Assembly: GCA_026874595.1 (NCBI GenBank)
Contig: CM049317.1
Span: 39,086,401 to 39,150,400 of the forward strand
DNA: 64,000 nt
From: Sipunculus nudus
Taxonomy: Eukaryota > Annelida > Sipuncula > Golfingiida > Sipunculidae
Direction of reading: 5' to 3'
Part shown: positions 11,805 to 23,643 of the stretch, in pieces
Position numbering within the stretch: the stretch's first letter is position 1
Layout of the letters: each line of letters starts with the position of its first letter
Notes under the pieces: model-generated
Seen by the model: the letters and a program-made list of their open reading frames with translations, nothing else
Databases searched by the model: none
What the model was told of the DNA's origin: nothing
Position numbers and translations under genes: made by a program

Positions 11805-12632
11805 TTACTGGCGATTTACAGGAAGAAACCTGGCAAGGATCATTCCAGACAAACGCTGAATATCCTGTACGTTTTGAGGAGGAGGCATATCGAGAATACT
11901 AACAACTTTCTCTGGATCCATGGACAGTCCGTCCTGTGTGATTTTGTGCCCCGAGAATGCTATTTCCGGCTTTCGGAGCACAGTCCCATGTTGACGACAT
12001 TTCTCAAGCAGATGTTTCAGTTTCTCATCATGGTCTTTTACGGCTTCTTCATCTGTATTTCCGACACCGTAGCACATGATGTCATTTGCGACACACGCGA
12101 TGCCGTCTAGGCCTTCTAGCGCCAACATGAGACGCTTTTGGAAGATTACACTCGACACAACAAGACCGAAAGGGAGCATACACCATCCATATTGTCCCAC
12201 TGGTGTCTAAAATGTAAGCATGCTAGACTCAGGGTCAGGTTAACAATGCCAGTAGCCGTTGCTTAAGTAAAACTTTGAAAATACTCTGGCTTTCGATAAC
12301 TCGGGAAGCAGATCATCCAACACAGGCAATGGATCAATACATATTCTAATGTCTGTTCCATTGCATTTCAGACTTGTCACGAGTCTAGATGTCCAATCCA
12401 TTGGTTCATCAACTTTTGCGATGACACCCTGTGCTTCCATCTCTCTGAGTTTTCTTACTACCTTGTTCTTTATACTGACCGGTACACAGCATGAGGCAAT
12501 AGCCAGTGGGTCGACTGATGTATCTACTGTGAGATGCACTGTTCCTGGAAGTTTACCCAGCTCAGCAGCAAAAACATCGTCACATACGGACATCAGAGAT
12601 ATATTGTTGGTCAACAGCCTGAATGTTTTCAT
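11805..12632 (-). pseudogene. Reverse transcriptase remnant of Gypsy element 1
   Basis: Two open segments. The first (12632-12240) holds the RT N-terminal part with VIAKVDEPMDWTS and FYLSNGYWHC, where the family has a catalytic Asp in LDLxxGYWH. The second (12200-11805) holds MLPFGLV, VANDIMCYG (family YxDD; here the second-last Asp is Asn) and the thumb with FSGHKITQDGL. Loss of both catalytic acidic positions and a gap of about 40 bases between the segments show a dead enzyme. Confidence 0.8.
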
Positions 12633-12639
12633 AATTTAT

Positions 12640-12900
12640 TGTGATCAGGTTCATTTGTTCACTTGCTTTCTTGCCTAAAATTGCTTGTACGTCTTGATAT
12701 ACTACGACAAACTGAACATCGCATTTTCTTTTATTCTTCAAGTTTCTGATTATTAACCGGCACTTTCCGACTGTTTCTATTTTATCTGCGTTCCATACTT
12801 CTAAATTGTGTCACATGGTTCTAGATGGATGCCCTTCACATGATGTTGAGGTATTGCATTTACACTCGCACCTGAATCTACTTGAAACTTAACCACAGTC
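12640..12900 (-). pseudogene. Aspartic protease remnant of Gypsy element 1
   Basis: The active-site motif DSGAS is read at 12878-12864 on the minus strand, preceded by VKFQV in the same frame. It is broken upstream by a shift and there is no continuous open frame. It would have cut the Gag-Pol polyprotein. Confidence 0.65.
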
Positions 12901-14078
12901 CCACTATGTTACATATCATGTCTGCAGTTACTACTTTACTGTTCTTTCCAGGAGATTTTGTATCTGAATTAAGATGTACCACCATCTCCGGCTCATATAC
13001 TGCAGTCACTCTTTTTGTTTGCTCATATCTTTTCTTGGGTGTTATTTTACACTTAGCAGCAAAGTGGATTTGACCATCACATTTCTTACATTTGTCCCAA
13101 TAAGCTGGACATTTATCTTTCCCCTACTGGTGGTTTTTTCAAGAAAACATGCATTCTTTAAACTACTGATTGGTGTTATTTCTGCTGTGCTGCTTGAATT
13201 TGGTTTAGTATTAGGTTTATGACTGACTTTATGTATGGCTGCTTCATCTTCCTCCTTGAAAGGTGACATCTGTCGTTTAGAACTTTGTTATCCCTCGCAT
13301 ATTCTAAGAGCTTGTTCCAGGGTTAAGTCCTCTTCTTTAAAGAATTTCTCTCTGAGCATATCATCATTACAGCCAAAAACTATCTGATCTCTTATCAGTT
13401 TCTCACATTGATCTCCAAATTATTGTCCTTCACTCGGCTGCGCAGTCTTGTAATAAAACTTTCTGTAGTTTCACCTGGTTTCTGGACACACTTTCTAAAC
13501 CTGTCTCTACTAGACAATTAATTTTTCCTAGGTGTAATGTATCTATCATTTTTTCAATCACAGTATCTAATACATTGGCTGGGTCTAGGGCATTATTTTC
13601 TGGGGCAGGGAATTCAAACCAATTGTAGATCTATACATGTCACCCCCTACAGTGAGCAGCAGTGCTACTTTCTCATCATTAGGTTTGTTTTTGTAACCAG
13701 CTGCTAAGGAGGTACAAATTTAATCTCTGTTTGAATGACCTCCAGTTCTGTTCAAGGTAACCACTAACACACAGCTTATTGGGGACACTGATTCCTTAGG
13801 TTTGTGCTATTTTATCTCAGTTGAAGTCTCTGGGTCTGCTTATTGCACTAATTAGTACCACATGCTCCTAATCTCACAAATCACTAGGACAGCAGCTACC
13901 ACAGAGGAGCATTACCACATGTAATGAAAGTTCAGTATCACTGGGATATTACTCACATGTAGCACATTGCGGTTTCAGAGTCCCATGAGTCCCACTCAAG
14001 CACAGCAAAATATGGCTTAACAGGGCATGAACAGTACTCCACATGGTGTTCTGACAGTGTCCATAATCCATTATCCCA
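12900..14078 (-). pseudogene. gag remnant of Gypsy element 1
   Basis: Minus-strand translation with frame changes gives LIRDQIVFGCNDDMLREKF (about 13400-13345) and LTLEQALRICEG just before a stop. A CCHC zinc knuckle CKKCDGQIHFAAKC follows at about 13100-13050. Gag would package element RNA; the knuckle is its nucleic-acid-binding end. Several frameshifts and stops break it. Confidence 0.75.
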
Positions 14079-14090
14079 CCGCTGCCACCA

Positions 14091-14295
14091 TGTTTAATTA
14101 TGCCTATAGCCATCACTCATGCTCCATAAGCACACATACAAAGCAAGACCACCTGATAAGAAGCCATGTTGTTTAATCACTCTACCCTGCTGCCACCTAG
14201 GGGCAGATACATATGTGCCAGACTTGCCAGTATAGAGAGACATCTAGTGACGGGAGCGTAAACTAATTATACTCCAATGTGGTCATAATGTAACA
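14091..14295 (-). repeat. 5' LTR of Gypsy element 1
   Basis: On the minus strand this LTR precedes the coding region. The homologous inner end (TGTTTAATTATG here, TGTGTAAATATG in the other LTR) fixes the boundaries. Confidence 0.9.
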
Positions 14296-14300
14296 ATATG

Positions 14301-15017
14301 TACCAGTTTCACAAGGATTCCTGCAAAACTGTGGCCTATAGAATGCTAATTGTAAGAAGCATTAACCAGCAAGCAGCCAAAATTGATGACTAATGATATG
14401 TTGCAATGCTTCGTGTGCAGCGCCCTCTAGCCGCTACATACCGAAATGAAGAATCACTTACGAGCTATTAGTGTTAGACATAAGATGTATCAGTTTCAAA
14501 AGGATTCCTGCAAAACTGTTTCTTCCAGAATGCTAATCGTAAGAGCAAGAACCACCAGGCAGCCGATATTAAGGACTACTGACAAACAGTTAGACATACT
14601 GACAAAGTGACACGATAGGACTAATATTGACGAAGTTTTGACGAAAATAAAATTTCAACGTTGTTCGATGGCCTTGACCTTGACCTTTGACCTATATTGA
14701 CCAAAAACAATAGGCTACCAGGACTTTTAGTTTTCAATCAAACCTGTAAGTTTCAGATATATTTCTACAAAACTGTGGACAGTAGAGAGGGGACAATACA
14801 CAAGCATACATCGTGACAAACACATTTTACATTGATTAAAAATTTAAGTAAATTTTTTCACAGTTCCCCCGGAACATGTCACATGCTTGTTGTGCAATAG
14901 AGAAACAATCTTGTATCCATATAAAGAAAAAAACTTAATATGTATCAAATTATATCGATATATCACATTTATGTGCGCCTGTAGGTGTTTTTTATCCTAT
15001 GAACTCCCTGAGTTCAA
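14301..15017. repeat. Family 6 array, right part
   Basis: Near-duplicates of the sequence left of the Gypsy element. For example GCAAAACTGT blocks at about 14322 and 14507, and GACAAACAGTTAGACATACT near 14580 match text near 9300. A CCTTGACCTTGACCTTTGACC cluster of AGGTCA half-sites (minus strand) lies near 14672-14690. Confidence 0.55.
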
Positions 15018-15780
15018 TTGTTCCATGTGGGAGTTGTATATATGCCCGACGTAGACGAAGCAATATCTGATTTCATTCAGAGTAAGCTTCCATTAGTCGG
15101 GAAGAACTGGCAGAGAACCGTCAAATTAGTACAGACAAACTTTTTTTGGTGTAATGCATTTATTAGGTGGTACCTTTTAAGAAAACGATTAATGCCAAGC
15201 TTTAAAGCTGCAATTTTTGTTTGTTTTAAAAGCACATAGAGTTTAACTTTTCATTTTCAACATGTATCATATCAGGCAATTTCCCCAAACTTATGACTGT
15301 ATATGTCTACAAGCCTTAGTAAAATAATAATTTATGCTGAAAAAAATCTTGTTTCAAATACCGTATTTGACCTGATAAGCGCCCGTTTCATACCAAGCTA
15401 CGCCCCCCCCCCCCCCAACTCTTTTTTTTGTAGAACTGACATAAAATTAACAGTACTGGTGAGTCCATCTGTTAAACTCTTGTGATAGGCTTCTGTCCAT
15501 ATTTGATTGGCCATTTTGAGTGAAGTGCATCGAGTTTTTACTTAGACAGAAACCCACGTATGACAGGCATACTTGAACAAAATTATTTTAGAAGAAATAT
15601 TTATCAAAAGCAATTCTATTGATCTATCATGATCTAATTTCCGCATGCTTAAATGTAAAGACTGAATTTTGATTTTGCATACGATATATATGGTGCGAGA
15701 CCATTTGAAAGTAACGTGATAGCACGATATTAAAGCATAAGTGAAAAATTTATTGCATTCAAAGGGTTGTCTTGTTACTT
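15018..15780. other. No gene or element recognised
   Basis: AT-rich sequence with a C run at about 15402-15416. The open frames here show no motif. Confidence 0.45.
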
Positions 15781-18700
15781 ATTCATCTTCAGAATCCTCG
15801 ATTACGGGTTGTCTGAGGCTCTTGTCATTGGCGCAATTATCTCCAACCTCGCAACGGTAGCAGGAAGTGCAGGAATGTCCAGCATTGGTTGCTGCTTCAT
15901 GGTTTAAATGAACACGAGCAAGAGCAACCATCAAGAGGCTGGCTGGGGCAACTGCAGCTCGTCCATAAATTGGCGATGGATCCTGGTGATCTCTAATCTC
16001 ACAGCCAATTTTCACCATGTCTACACCTGGGGGTTGTTCAGTATCTGCAGCATTCCATATGAGTGTCCATATGATGTGCTATCTTCACATGCATTTCTGC
16101 AGCTTCGTCAGTTGCTTGAAGGTTTTTGATTTTTGGAGGTTCTTTCTTTTTACTGAAAATTGTATATCTGAGAGTATTTGGGTCAGCTCCTGGCTAGCCA
16201 CCATTAAGCGAAGCAGAATTTTGACCCGACTTCTTTGATCACTTCCTCTGGGGTATCTAGGTTACGCGTTTGGCCAAGCCTTAATTCGGTTTTCGGAAGT
16301 AGAGTGACTGGCTTTTCCCTTTCCAAAGGGGTACGAGACAGCGTCACACCCTGTCAAAGGATGAAAGGGTAATAGATCTTCACATTTATCTTCAAGTTTA
16401 TCAAATGTTACATTGATATTGATGCTTTTGCCATTGTGTTGTTGTTTTTCAGGGAGACCTGGGTGGTGAGACCGTGCTTCCACACGTGATAGACTAGGAG
16501 AAAGAAGATATAAGTATCATAAGCAGTCAACTGGCTTCTGTCTTCATTAAGCAAAAGAAGGAAGCTCGCTCTGCTTCATTCTGGTCAAACTGACACAGTT
16601 CCTCACTGATGAGATGCAAAAGTGGGTTCCTATGATCACTCCAACATAACACTCTGATTAGCTGTTGTTTGTTGTAATTACTTTTAATGACAGTGATTCA
16701 TTGTGGGCGAGGAGAATCACCAAATAAGTTGTGGTGTTGTGGATTTGCACCCCCAGCTGTCCTTTTCCGACATTTGATTGAATCTGGCACATACTTGTCG
16801 AATACAATGTATGTTTGATGTGGCGTTGAAAAAGAGTGACACAAGGAATCTCTTAAATGGTTCACTGTACCCATCTTTGGCCAGACAATATGTTATAAGG
16901 CCTCATTGCCACCAACTGTTTCAAGATCTACTGGTTCTGATTCTGTAGCATAAGAGGTAATTTTGTCAACACGATACTCTTTGTCCCCTTTCTCATGTTA
17001 CCATACTCATGAAATAAGGCGGCAGGTGCTGGAGTGAATTCAAACTTGGAAAGATCTTGTAAATGTCATGTTTCCATGGCCAACTTGTAGACTCTTCTTT
17101 GTCGTCTCCAGTGGGAATACTGAGGTTACTGTGGTTACTGAGGGCATAAAAACCATCAGACAGACATCAAGAAAAGTCAGCTGCCATTGCTTGACCTTTT
17201 GTCAGATCATTGTCTACGTTGACACCCTCAGTCGCAACCCTGTCATTCACAATATTGATGAGTGGATCAATGGGTTTACATGCAATTGGATAAGTGTATT
17301 TTTGGACTTCACAGATGATTTTTTCTGAGGCATTCAGTTCCTTCCTTTTTGCCTCTTCCTCTTTGTGGCCTTTGGTGATATGATCAAGTTCCTCATCATG
17401 TGACTCACCATGCATCTTGTCATAGACCAAAAAAGGGTGTTGCAGAGGTGGTGGGATAAGGTCCAACCCGCTACCTGCCCCTCAGACAAGGTTTTTCCTA
17501 CCAGACCGCTTTTCGCCTTTCCATTATAGATATAAGTTTGTACCCCAAACTGATCTAGGGAAAGAGAATTCCAAACACCTTTTTTGTGACGACATACATG
17601 CTCTCCACACTGAAAGGCTTCTAATGTATCTGGTCGAAGACAGATTTTATATCAGTCAAATGCCAGTGAATGTATCTTTCATAATTGATGTGTTTTGAAA
17701 AGAAATAGGGAAGTTTTCGATGCAGACTATACAGGTGCAGCAACCAGTCACCCGCTCTTTCAACCCTGATGTATAAAAGAAGATTGCTAACAGGTTGGAT
17801 AAAACAGTCCAACCACGAACGTCCTGTTCTGGATGCCCTTGCGCTCTCTTATACCTATTCAACTTCGCTTTGTATGGATGTGCCAGGGATGATGATTGGT
17901 TCAAGAAGTGCTTCTACCACCATTGTCAATCCACGTAGTGCTTAAGGCCATACCTTGCCTAGAAGAATGTTTGCAGCTCCAATGAAAGCTGCCAGTAGAA
18001 TTTCCTCCAGACCACTGCTGCACATCAGGGTTCCTATGCACCCAATAAACGACATCATAACATGCATGCCTCCAGCACGCACTATGAGATTTCGCCATCT
18101 TTCAGGGTGGGTCTACATTATTTGAATAACAATTTTTTAGAGCTGCATATCTGCACTCATATGAAAAAAACTGAACATCATGTTGTTGCAAAGAAATATT
18201 TCTATATATGCAAGAGTAGTCATAGCAGTGTCTGGGTTTGAAGGTGTAGCATCAACGAGGGGTCCAAACAAGAATTTGGTCGGAAGTCTAGAATGAACAT
18301 TTTTTCTCTTTCGCAACTCTAAAGTGGTTGGTTCAATACTGGCAGTATTTCTAATTACATCCACTAACCAGGCAACATCAGATTTTAAAGCAGAAGTGAA
18401 GCTCTCACTCAGCTTTCCAACAAGTTGGAATGGAACTCCTTCATGAACCTCAACTGTGGGTGGCACTGCTTTCGTCTGACCATCAAAGTGGAGATATTCA
18501 CTGGTGCAAGATCCTTGATTTTCAGGCTATTCATATCCATCTAATATATATAAGGTATCTGAAGGCCACTCACATTCTCTTCAGATCCTGAAACAGTCAA
18601 GAAACTAGTATATTTTGTTAAGAAACCAGAAAGTTTTTAAAATTATATTTTGAACAGAATTTATTGAATGTACCAAACTAGCTATATCAAGCACTAGGTG

Positions 18701-19447
18701 AGGTACGTAGTTACTATGCACAGATGTACCCAACACCTTAGACAGAAACCATGCGTTTACGTATACAAGCTAATCAGCACTGTTGCCACAATGCTAGCTA
18801 AAAAATGCTACTGTAACAGACGAAGGGATATTATGTACAAAGATAAGCTTTTAACATTGAGAGTGTAAGCATGATTAGTGCGCAACTCAGTAGCCTGTGA
18901 AAGTTGTGCGAATTCAACAGCCATGTAGTGTGACTCTCTACTACCACTGGGGGTGAAAACCTGGAGGTCAAAGTTGCCAAATCAAGCACTGATGAGGTGG
19001 TTGTTTTAGATGCAGACTTTCTAAATCGAAGTACTTCATCATATGAACCAATGAAGCTCCTACTATGAAGAATATCGATCAGTTCTCTTGATCCAAACAG
19101 GTGATGAAGTTCAACAGCCAGGCCAAGTGTTGTTTGATTGAATACTCTGTTCATTAAAGTTTTTATTGATTGAGAAACACTAAGAGACGCTCTGGTCACT
19201 TTTCCTGATGACACGAGACCACTCATTAGCTAGAGAAGTGTGCTGCTAGTATCTTCAATTGCTTTATCAAGAGTAAAAAATTCATATCATATGTGTGAGA
19301 CTTTTCTTTCTCTTTGACCTCTTTTGACATTGCTTTTATGACATCTAGGCCAGGAGATTTAGTGAAAAAGGTCAAAATAATTGCAACAGAATTTCTGATT
19401 GCTCGATACATTTTCGTAAGGTTTGTAGTTAGACATACCAAAATCAA
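15781..19447 (-). pseudogene. Pseudogene of a large uncharacterised multicopy invertebrate protein family
   Basis: Minus-strand segments line up in one order. A block with GLAVELHHLFGSRELIDILH and SYDEVLRFR (19226-18831) comes first. Then follow SDVAWLV and FGPLVDATPSNPDT with a FHMSADMQL end (18466-18137), RWRNLIVRAGGMH and FIGCIGTLM (about 18095-18010), AGDWLLHLYSLHRKLPYF (about 17745-17690), a block with ATEGVNVDNDL (about 17240-17190), FHPLTGCDAVSYPFGKGK (about 16370-16315), and a C-terminal part with ATDEAAEMHVK and a Cys-rich CTSCYRC tail ending at 15781. I know this arrangement from unnamed multicopy invertebrate proteins. The GCD..S..FGKGK motif resembles the helix-hairpin-helix region of FEN/XPG nucleases (weak inference). 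Stops and shifts in every segment show it is dead. Confidence 0.7.
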
Positions 19448-20344
19448 CCCATGAGAAATAAAAATATTTTATGTTTTTCTTATACCCGGAGTCGCAATTT
19501 TTTTTAATTTTAGATTTTGACATAAATGACATTACAATGACATTACAAATCCTTATTTAATAGCTTTCTACACAAACCTCATTTGTTATAATATCTTAAA
19601 CTAAACTGAAGATATTATCAGTAGTATTGCCGAAAGCAGGGATTGCTGAAAGTTTTTATACGCTATTTAAATTTTCCTATATTCATAAAATGCACTTCTA
19701 AATATCAAAGAAATTCTATGCACGGAAATACATTCCCTAGCAGACCCCTAAGCCTACCCAAAATAGCAAAAGCCAAGAGCAAAGAGCTTGTGAACCACTT
19801 TTGGAACGAACATATGTGAGAAAAACTCGTAATTTTAGAATTTTAAAATTTTAAAGGGTAGGGTCAAGTGGCAAAGCATTTTTTTTTCGCTCATATTTTA
19901 TGTTACATGTAAAGCCTTACATGACATATCGCCTGAAAGGTCTGGTTCTTCGCTATTGCTTCAGATCTTGTTTATTATCATATCGGATTTCTTCATGGGA
20001 TATTCATCTCAAAACCGAAAAGAAGTCGGTACAGCAAAAGTTGAAAAAGTTAATAGGCGGTCAATGCTATTATAGCGTCATTTAAAATATAGCTCAACCT
20101 TGCTTGGTTGGCATTAACCTGAACCTTTAAGCAGACATAGGCTACTGAACCAATGAGTTTAACAAAAGGATCTTGTCCATGCTACTTTTTACAATTATGT
20201 CATAATCCTGGGTTCGTTTACTGGACTACTTACTTTCTTACATACTGATCATTCAGGAAAAGTTTTGTTCCCAACGGAGTCTAAGCATCTGTATCAATGA
20301 TAATATGTGGGGGTTGTTAACTTTGGTGTTATTGCGCTACACAA

Positions 20345-20347
<3 letters not shown>
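19448..20347. other. No gene or element recognised
   Basis: AT-rich intervening sequence with a few short open frames and no motifs. Confidence 0.45.

Positions 20348-20402
<55 letters not shown>
20348..20402. repeat. (AT)n microsatellite
   Basis: A TA run of about 55 bases, left of the foldback element. Confidence 0.97.
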
Positions 20403-20404
<2 letters not shown>

Positions 20405-20486
20405 ACTCTCCCCGCCGGAGGCTGTAGAGCGCTTGACACTTGTTCACTATACGTCAGCGCCGCAGACTGTTGCAAATTGCTGATGA

Positions 20487-20780
20487 TACGACCCATAATG
20501 TAATAACCGGCCCATAATGTTTTAACGGCCCATATTGTAATAAAAACGACCCATAATGTAATAATCATACCCTGCCCATATTGTAATAAAACTGGCCCAT
20601 ACTGTAATAACGGCCCATTATGTAATAAAAAACGGCCCATATTGTAATAACGGCCAATATTGTAATAAAAACGACCCATATTGTAATAATCATACCCTAC
20701 CCATATTGTAATAAAAGGGGAAGTGGGAAAAACGGCCCATATTGTAATTACATATTTATATTGTAATAACATATGTTTAA
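20487..20780 (+). repeat. Left tandem array of the foldback element
   Basis: About a dozen copies of GGCCCATATTGTAATAA with variable A-rich spacers and CAT(A/T)C(C/A)CTGCC interruptions. The TACCCTGCCCATATTG spacer variant is also found, inverted, in the right array. Confidence 0.85.
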
Positions 20781-21594
20781 GCTCAAGAATGACAGGGCAC
20801 ACGCTTAGTATCATTTACATAATATCCTGCCCTCTCCCATACCTTCCCCATGAACCAGTTACCAACCTTAATGAAACCATGGTTCACAATTGAATAAAGA
20901 AAATCATATTTTCATACACTTAAATATAACGTATAATAATAATAATAATAATATAATAATGATAATAATTATTATTATTTTTATTATTTAAATAATAATA
21001 TATATATACATATATACATATATACGTATATATAACAGTTTTCATAGTACCCATATATGCATATTAGCGCCCCCCCCCCCCACCCCTTTCGAATTTATGG
21101 ATCCGCCACTAATCATGGCCCCCTGCCCTCCCTCAAACCTGGCTACGCCCCTGAATCTCCCCGCTCTGAGCCCTATGCTCTACCTCTAGAACACAGAAAC
21201 CGGCATTTTCAATTTTTTTTTTTTTTTTTTTTTTTGTTTGGGCTAATTAAAAAAAAATTAAATTGTACGAATGACGTATCCAGGTTTCAAATTCAAATAC
21301 GTGTGTTGAAAGCTCTTAATCTATGCGACGTGTTATACATTTCGACCTGAGACATCTTAACAAATGAATATATGGGCACCAAAATATTGCAGCAGTACCT
21401 ACATTTATAATTTCTAAATCTCGGGAGGTTTCGAGAAATCATATAAAATATTCTCTATGATTCATTGAGCTAAACGCACTGAAATCTAAAGTTTCATTTA
21501 TATTTTAAAAAGAATTAAAATACATTAAAATGTATCGATAATCAGAGTTTTGTATATTTTATCTGTTAAAATTGACAAAATATTTACATTTTGG

Positions 21595-21596
<2 letters not shown>

Positions 21597-21665
<69 letters not shown>
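21597..21665. repeat. (AT)n microsatellite
   Basis: About 69 bases of AT inside the foldback element. Confidence 0.97.
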
Positions 21666-21667
<2 letters not shown>

Positions 21668-21811
21668 AGTGTATTAGCTTTAATGGACCTAGGCGCTTAA
21701 ATAAATCCTAGAAATGTAGCCAGAAGAAATATTAAGGTGTTTTCAGCAAACCAAAATTCATTCAATACGTGTTTTTGTTGGGCTTTTTTCAGAAGCCAAA
21801 ATACTACAGCC

Positions 21812-21812
<1 letters not shown>

Positions 21813-21873
<61 letters not shown>

Positions 21874-21889
21874 GTATATATATATATAT
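21813..21889. repeat. (AT)n microsatellite, left flank of the solo LTR
   Basis: A TA run broken by two TATG units; it abuts the LTR start. Confidence 0.95.
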
Positions 21890-22692
21890 TGTTACAGGTG
21901 CTCTTTTTATTATGTGACACGGGCGTGACTCCGGTTGTGGCACTCGTGCCTGGCCGCGTATTACATTCTATGTTTAATCCGTGCTGGTTGGACTCTCGTT
22001 GTCATGTGAGCCTTGGGCTTTCACGCCTGGTCGTGGATCACGTGATGAGCCTGGTGTGTAGAGATACACGACGATGTTTTCTAGAGAATTCCTGAAACGC
22101 GTGTTTACTGTTGAGTACGATCTTAAAGACTGTTCGAGAAGTGGAAAATTCCCGGCTTGGGGTGTGAAGGTATATAAAGGGGCTGTTTTTTAGAACCAGA
22201 GGGCAGACAGCAGAGCAGATTCCAGCGGACGCAGAAGCGTGTGTCAGATTCTAGGACCTTACGAATGCGGCAATTATACATTTTGAAAGACTTTCTCCTG
22301 GATTTTATACATTTGGACTTCAGTTTACTTTCTGGGTTGTTGCAAGAACTTTCCACAGCACTGCCATTCTCCGAGAGTTTACATTTAAAGTACTTATCGT
22401 GGTGACTGTATTGGTATCCAGGTACTGTACCATTATCTTTCTGTGTGATTGTATTGACTTTTTGCTGTAACGCTGTTTTACTGTGTTTTTGTATTGATTT
22501 GGTGTATTGTATTGTTAGGGTTGTTTTAGGAGTAAGTTATGGTTATTTTTTAACAAAAAAACCACTGACTTCTTTATTCATTCCCCTAGACATATCACGA
22601 TGCCTAGTGTTACAGGATCTGATTTGTTTTTTATCTCCATTACAAAATTTGTGTTCAACACCCATACGTGATTTGTTTATATTAGGTTCCGT

Positions 22693-22696
<4 letters not shown>
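21890..22696 (+). mobile_element. Solo LTR inserted in a TA microsatellite
   Basis: An 807-base unit begins TGTTAC and ends GTAACA, the short inverted ends of LTRs, with AT runs directly on both sides so that any target duplication is hidden in the repeat. It contains a strong TATA box (22170-22178) followed about 25 bases later by a sequence suited to be the R region. No internal retroelement sequence adjoins it, as expected after LTR-LTR recombination. Orientation comes from the TATA box. Confidence 0.65.
22170..22178 (+). promoter_or_regulatory. TATA box in the solo LTR
   Basis: GGTATATAAAGGGG is a near-perfect core promoter element. A transcription start would be expected near 22200. Confidence 0.6.

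Positions 22697-22757
<61 letters not shown>
22697..22757. repeat. (AT)n microsatellite, right flank of the solo LTR
   Basis: The continuation of the TA run beyond the LTR end. Confidence 0.95.
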
Positions 22758-22760
<3 letters not shown>

Positions 22761-22994
22761 TACCTTGTTTAAATACTTTATCATCCTATTTAAACACTGA
22801 TTCAACTAAAGGATAAACATGAATCATTGCCATATTTCGCTCATATTGGCTTGGTCACCGTTTTAAACACATAGTCATTATGTAATCCAGTGGTTTTTCA
22901 TACTTGTATGTTCACTTACACATTCGTGTCACGAGAAGTCAATATTTGAATTGTCTAAGTTAATTTGCATGAAATTTGATTTATAAAATTATTG

Positions 22995-23194
22995 GCCGTT
23001 TTACCCACCGATTTTATTACAATATATGGGCCGTTTAACCCACTTGCGATTTTATTACAATATGGGCAGGGTATGGTTATTACAATATGGGCCGTTTTTT
23101 ATTACATTATGGGATATTATTACATGATGGGTCGTTTTTATTACAATATGGGCCGTTATTACATTACGGGCCGATTATTACATTATGGGTCGTA
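22995..23194 (-). repeat. Right tandem array of the foldback element
   Basis: An inverse complement of the left array, about ten units, including the shared GGGCAGGGTATGGTTATT spacer. It is shorter than the left array. Confidence 0.85.
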
Positions 23195-23643
23195 ACAGCT
23201 GATCATTGGGTGATCACTCGTGGTATTGTTTTCCGTGACACCAATTTCAACACGGGCAGCTGACCGCGTATTTTCTGAGTCATTTGGAAAAATGGAGGCA
23301 AAACTCTGGAAGAAAACAAGAAAGCTGTGAGAATTAAAACTCCTTGTCTGGCAGCTGAATTCAGCATCTCAATGAAGCCGGCGTCAAAATACAATTAAAA
23401 GTTTAAATAAGTATTCTGACTCAGAGGGACATGTCCAAGCTGGGTGATCATTAGGGTCATGGTACAGACGCGTCGCTTCCAGGGAGGTTGTCGGGAGCCT
23501 TGTAAAAAGAGCACAAGTACTAAAGTACCAGCGTCTGCTTGTGGACTATGATGAAGGTAATCTGGTAATTGATAATCTGTGCTTAATGAACGGACGATGA
23601 AACTTGAAGTTGAATATTAATTGGCTATCGTATCACATTTCAG

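Larger units (their letters stand above)
9537..14295 (-). mobile_element. Ty3/Gypsy LTR retrotransposon 1, complete but decayed
   Basis: The two LTRs (9537-9777 and 14091-14295) read TGTTACA...ACA on the minus strand and are flanked by a 5-bp target duplication ATATG (9532-9536 and 14296-14300). Beside the 5' LTR (right side) a primer-binding-like TGGTGGCAGCGG follows directly (about 14079-14090, minus strand). Beside the 3' LTR a purine tract AAAAAGGAAAGGA (about 9778-9790, minus strand) precedes TGTTACA. Inside, gag, protease, RT, RNase H and integrase remnants follow in Ty3/Gypsy order. Similarity to the K02A2.6-like proteins common in invertebrates suggests a Mag-type clade (inference). 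No envelope gene was seen. Confidence 0.92.
20487..23194. mobile_element. Foldback-type element with inverted arrays of a CGGCCCATATTGTAATAA-like repeat
   Basis: The left end starts TACGACCCATAATGTAATAA and the right end finishes with its inverse complement (GGGTCGTA at 23187-23194). Inside each end the same sequence, about 18-22 bases long, is repeated many times: 20487-20780 in one orientation and about 22995-23194 inverted. Between them lie AT microsatellites, an AAT run (about 20936-20955) and a solo LTR. No transposase remains. No clean target duplication was seen; GCTGATGA on the left and GCTGATCA three bases outside the right end are only suggestive. Confidence 0.65.
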
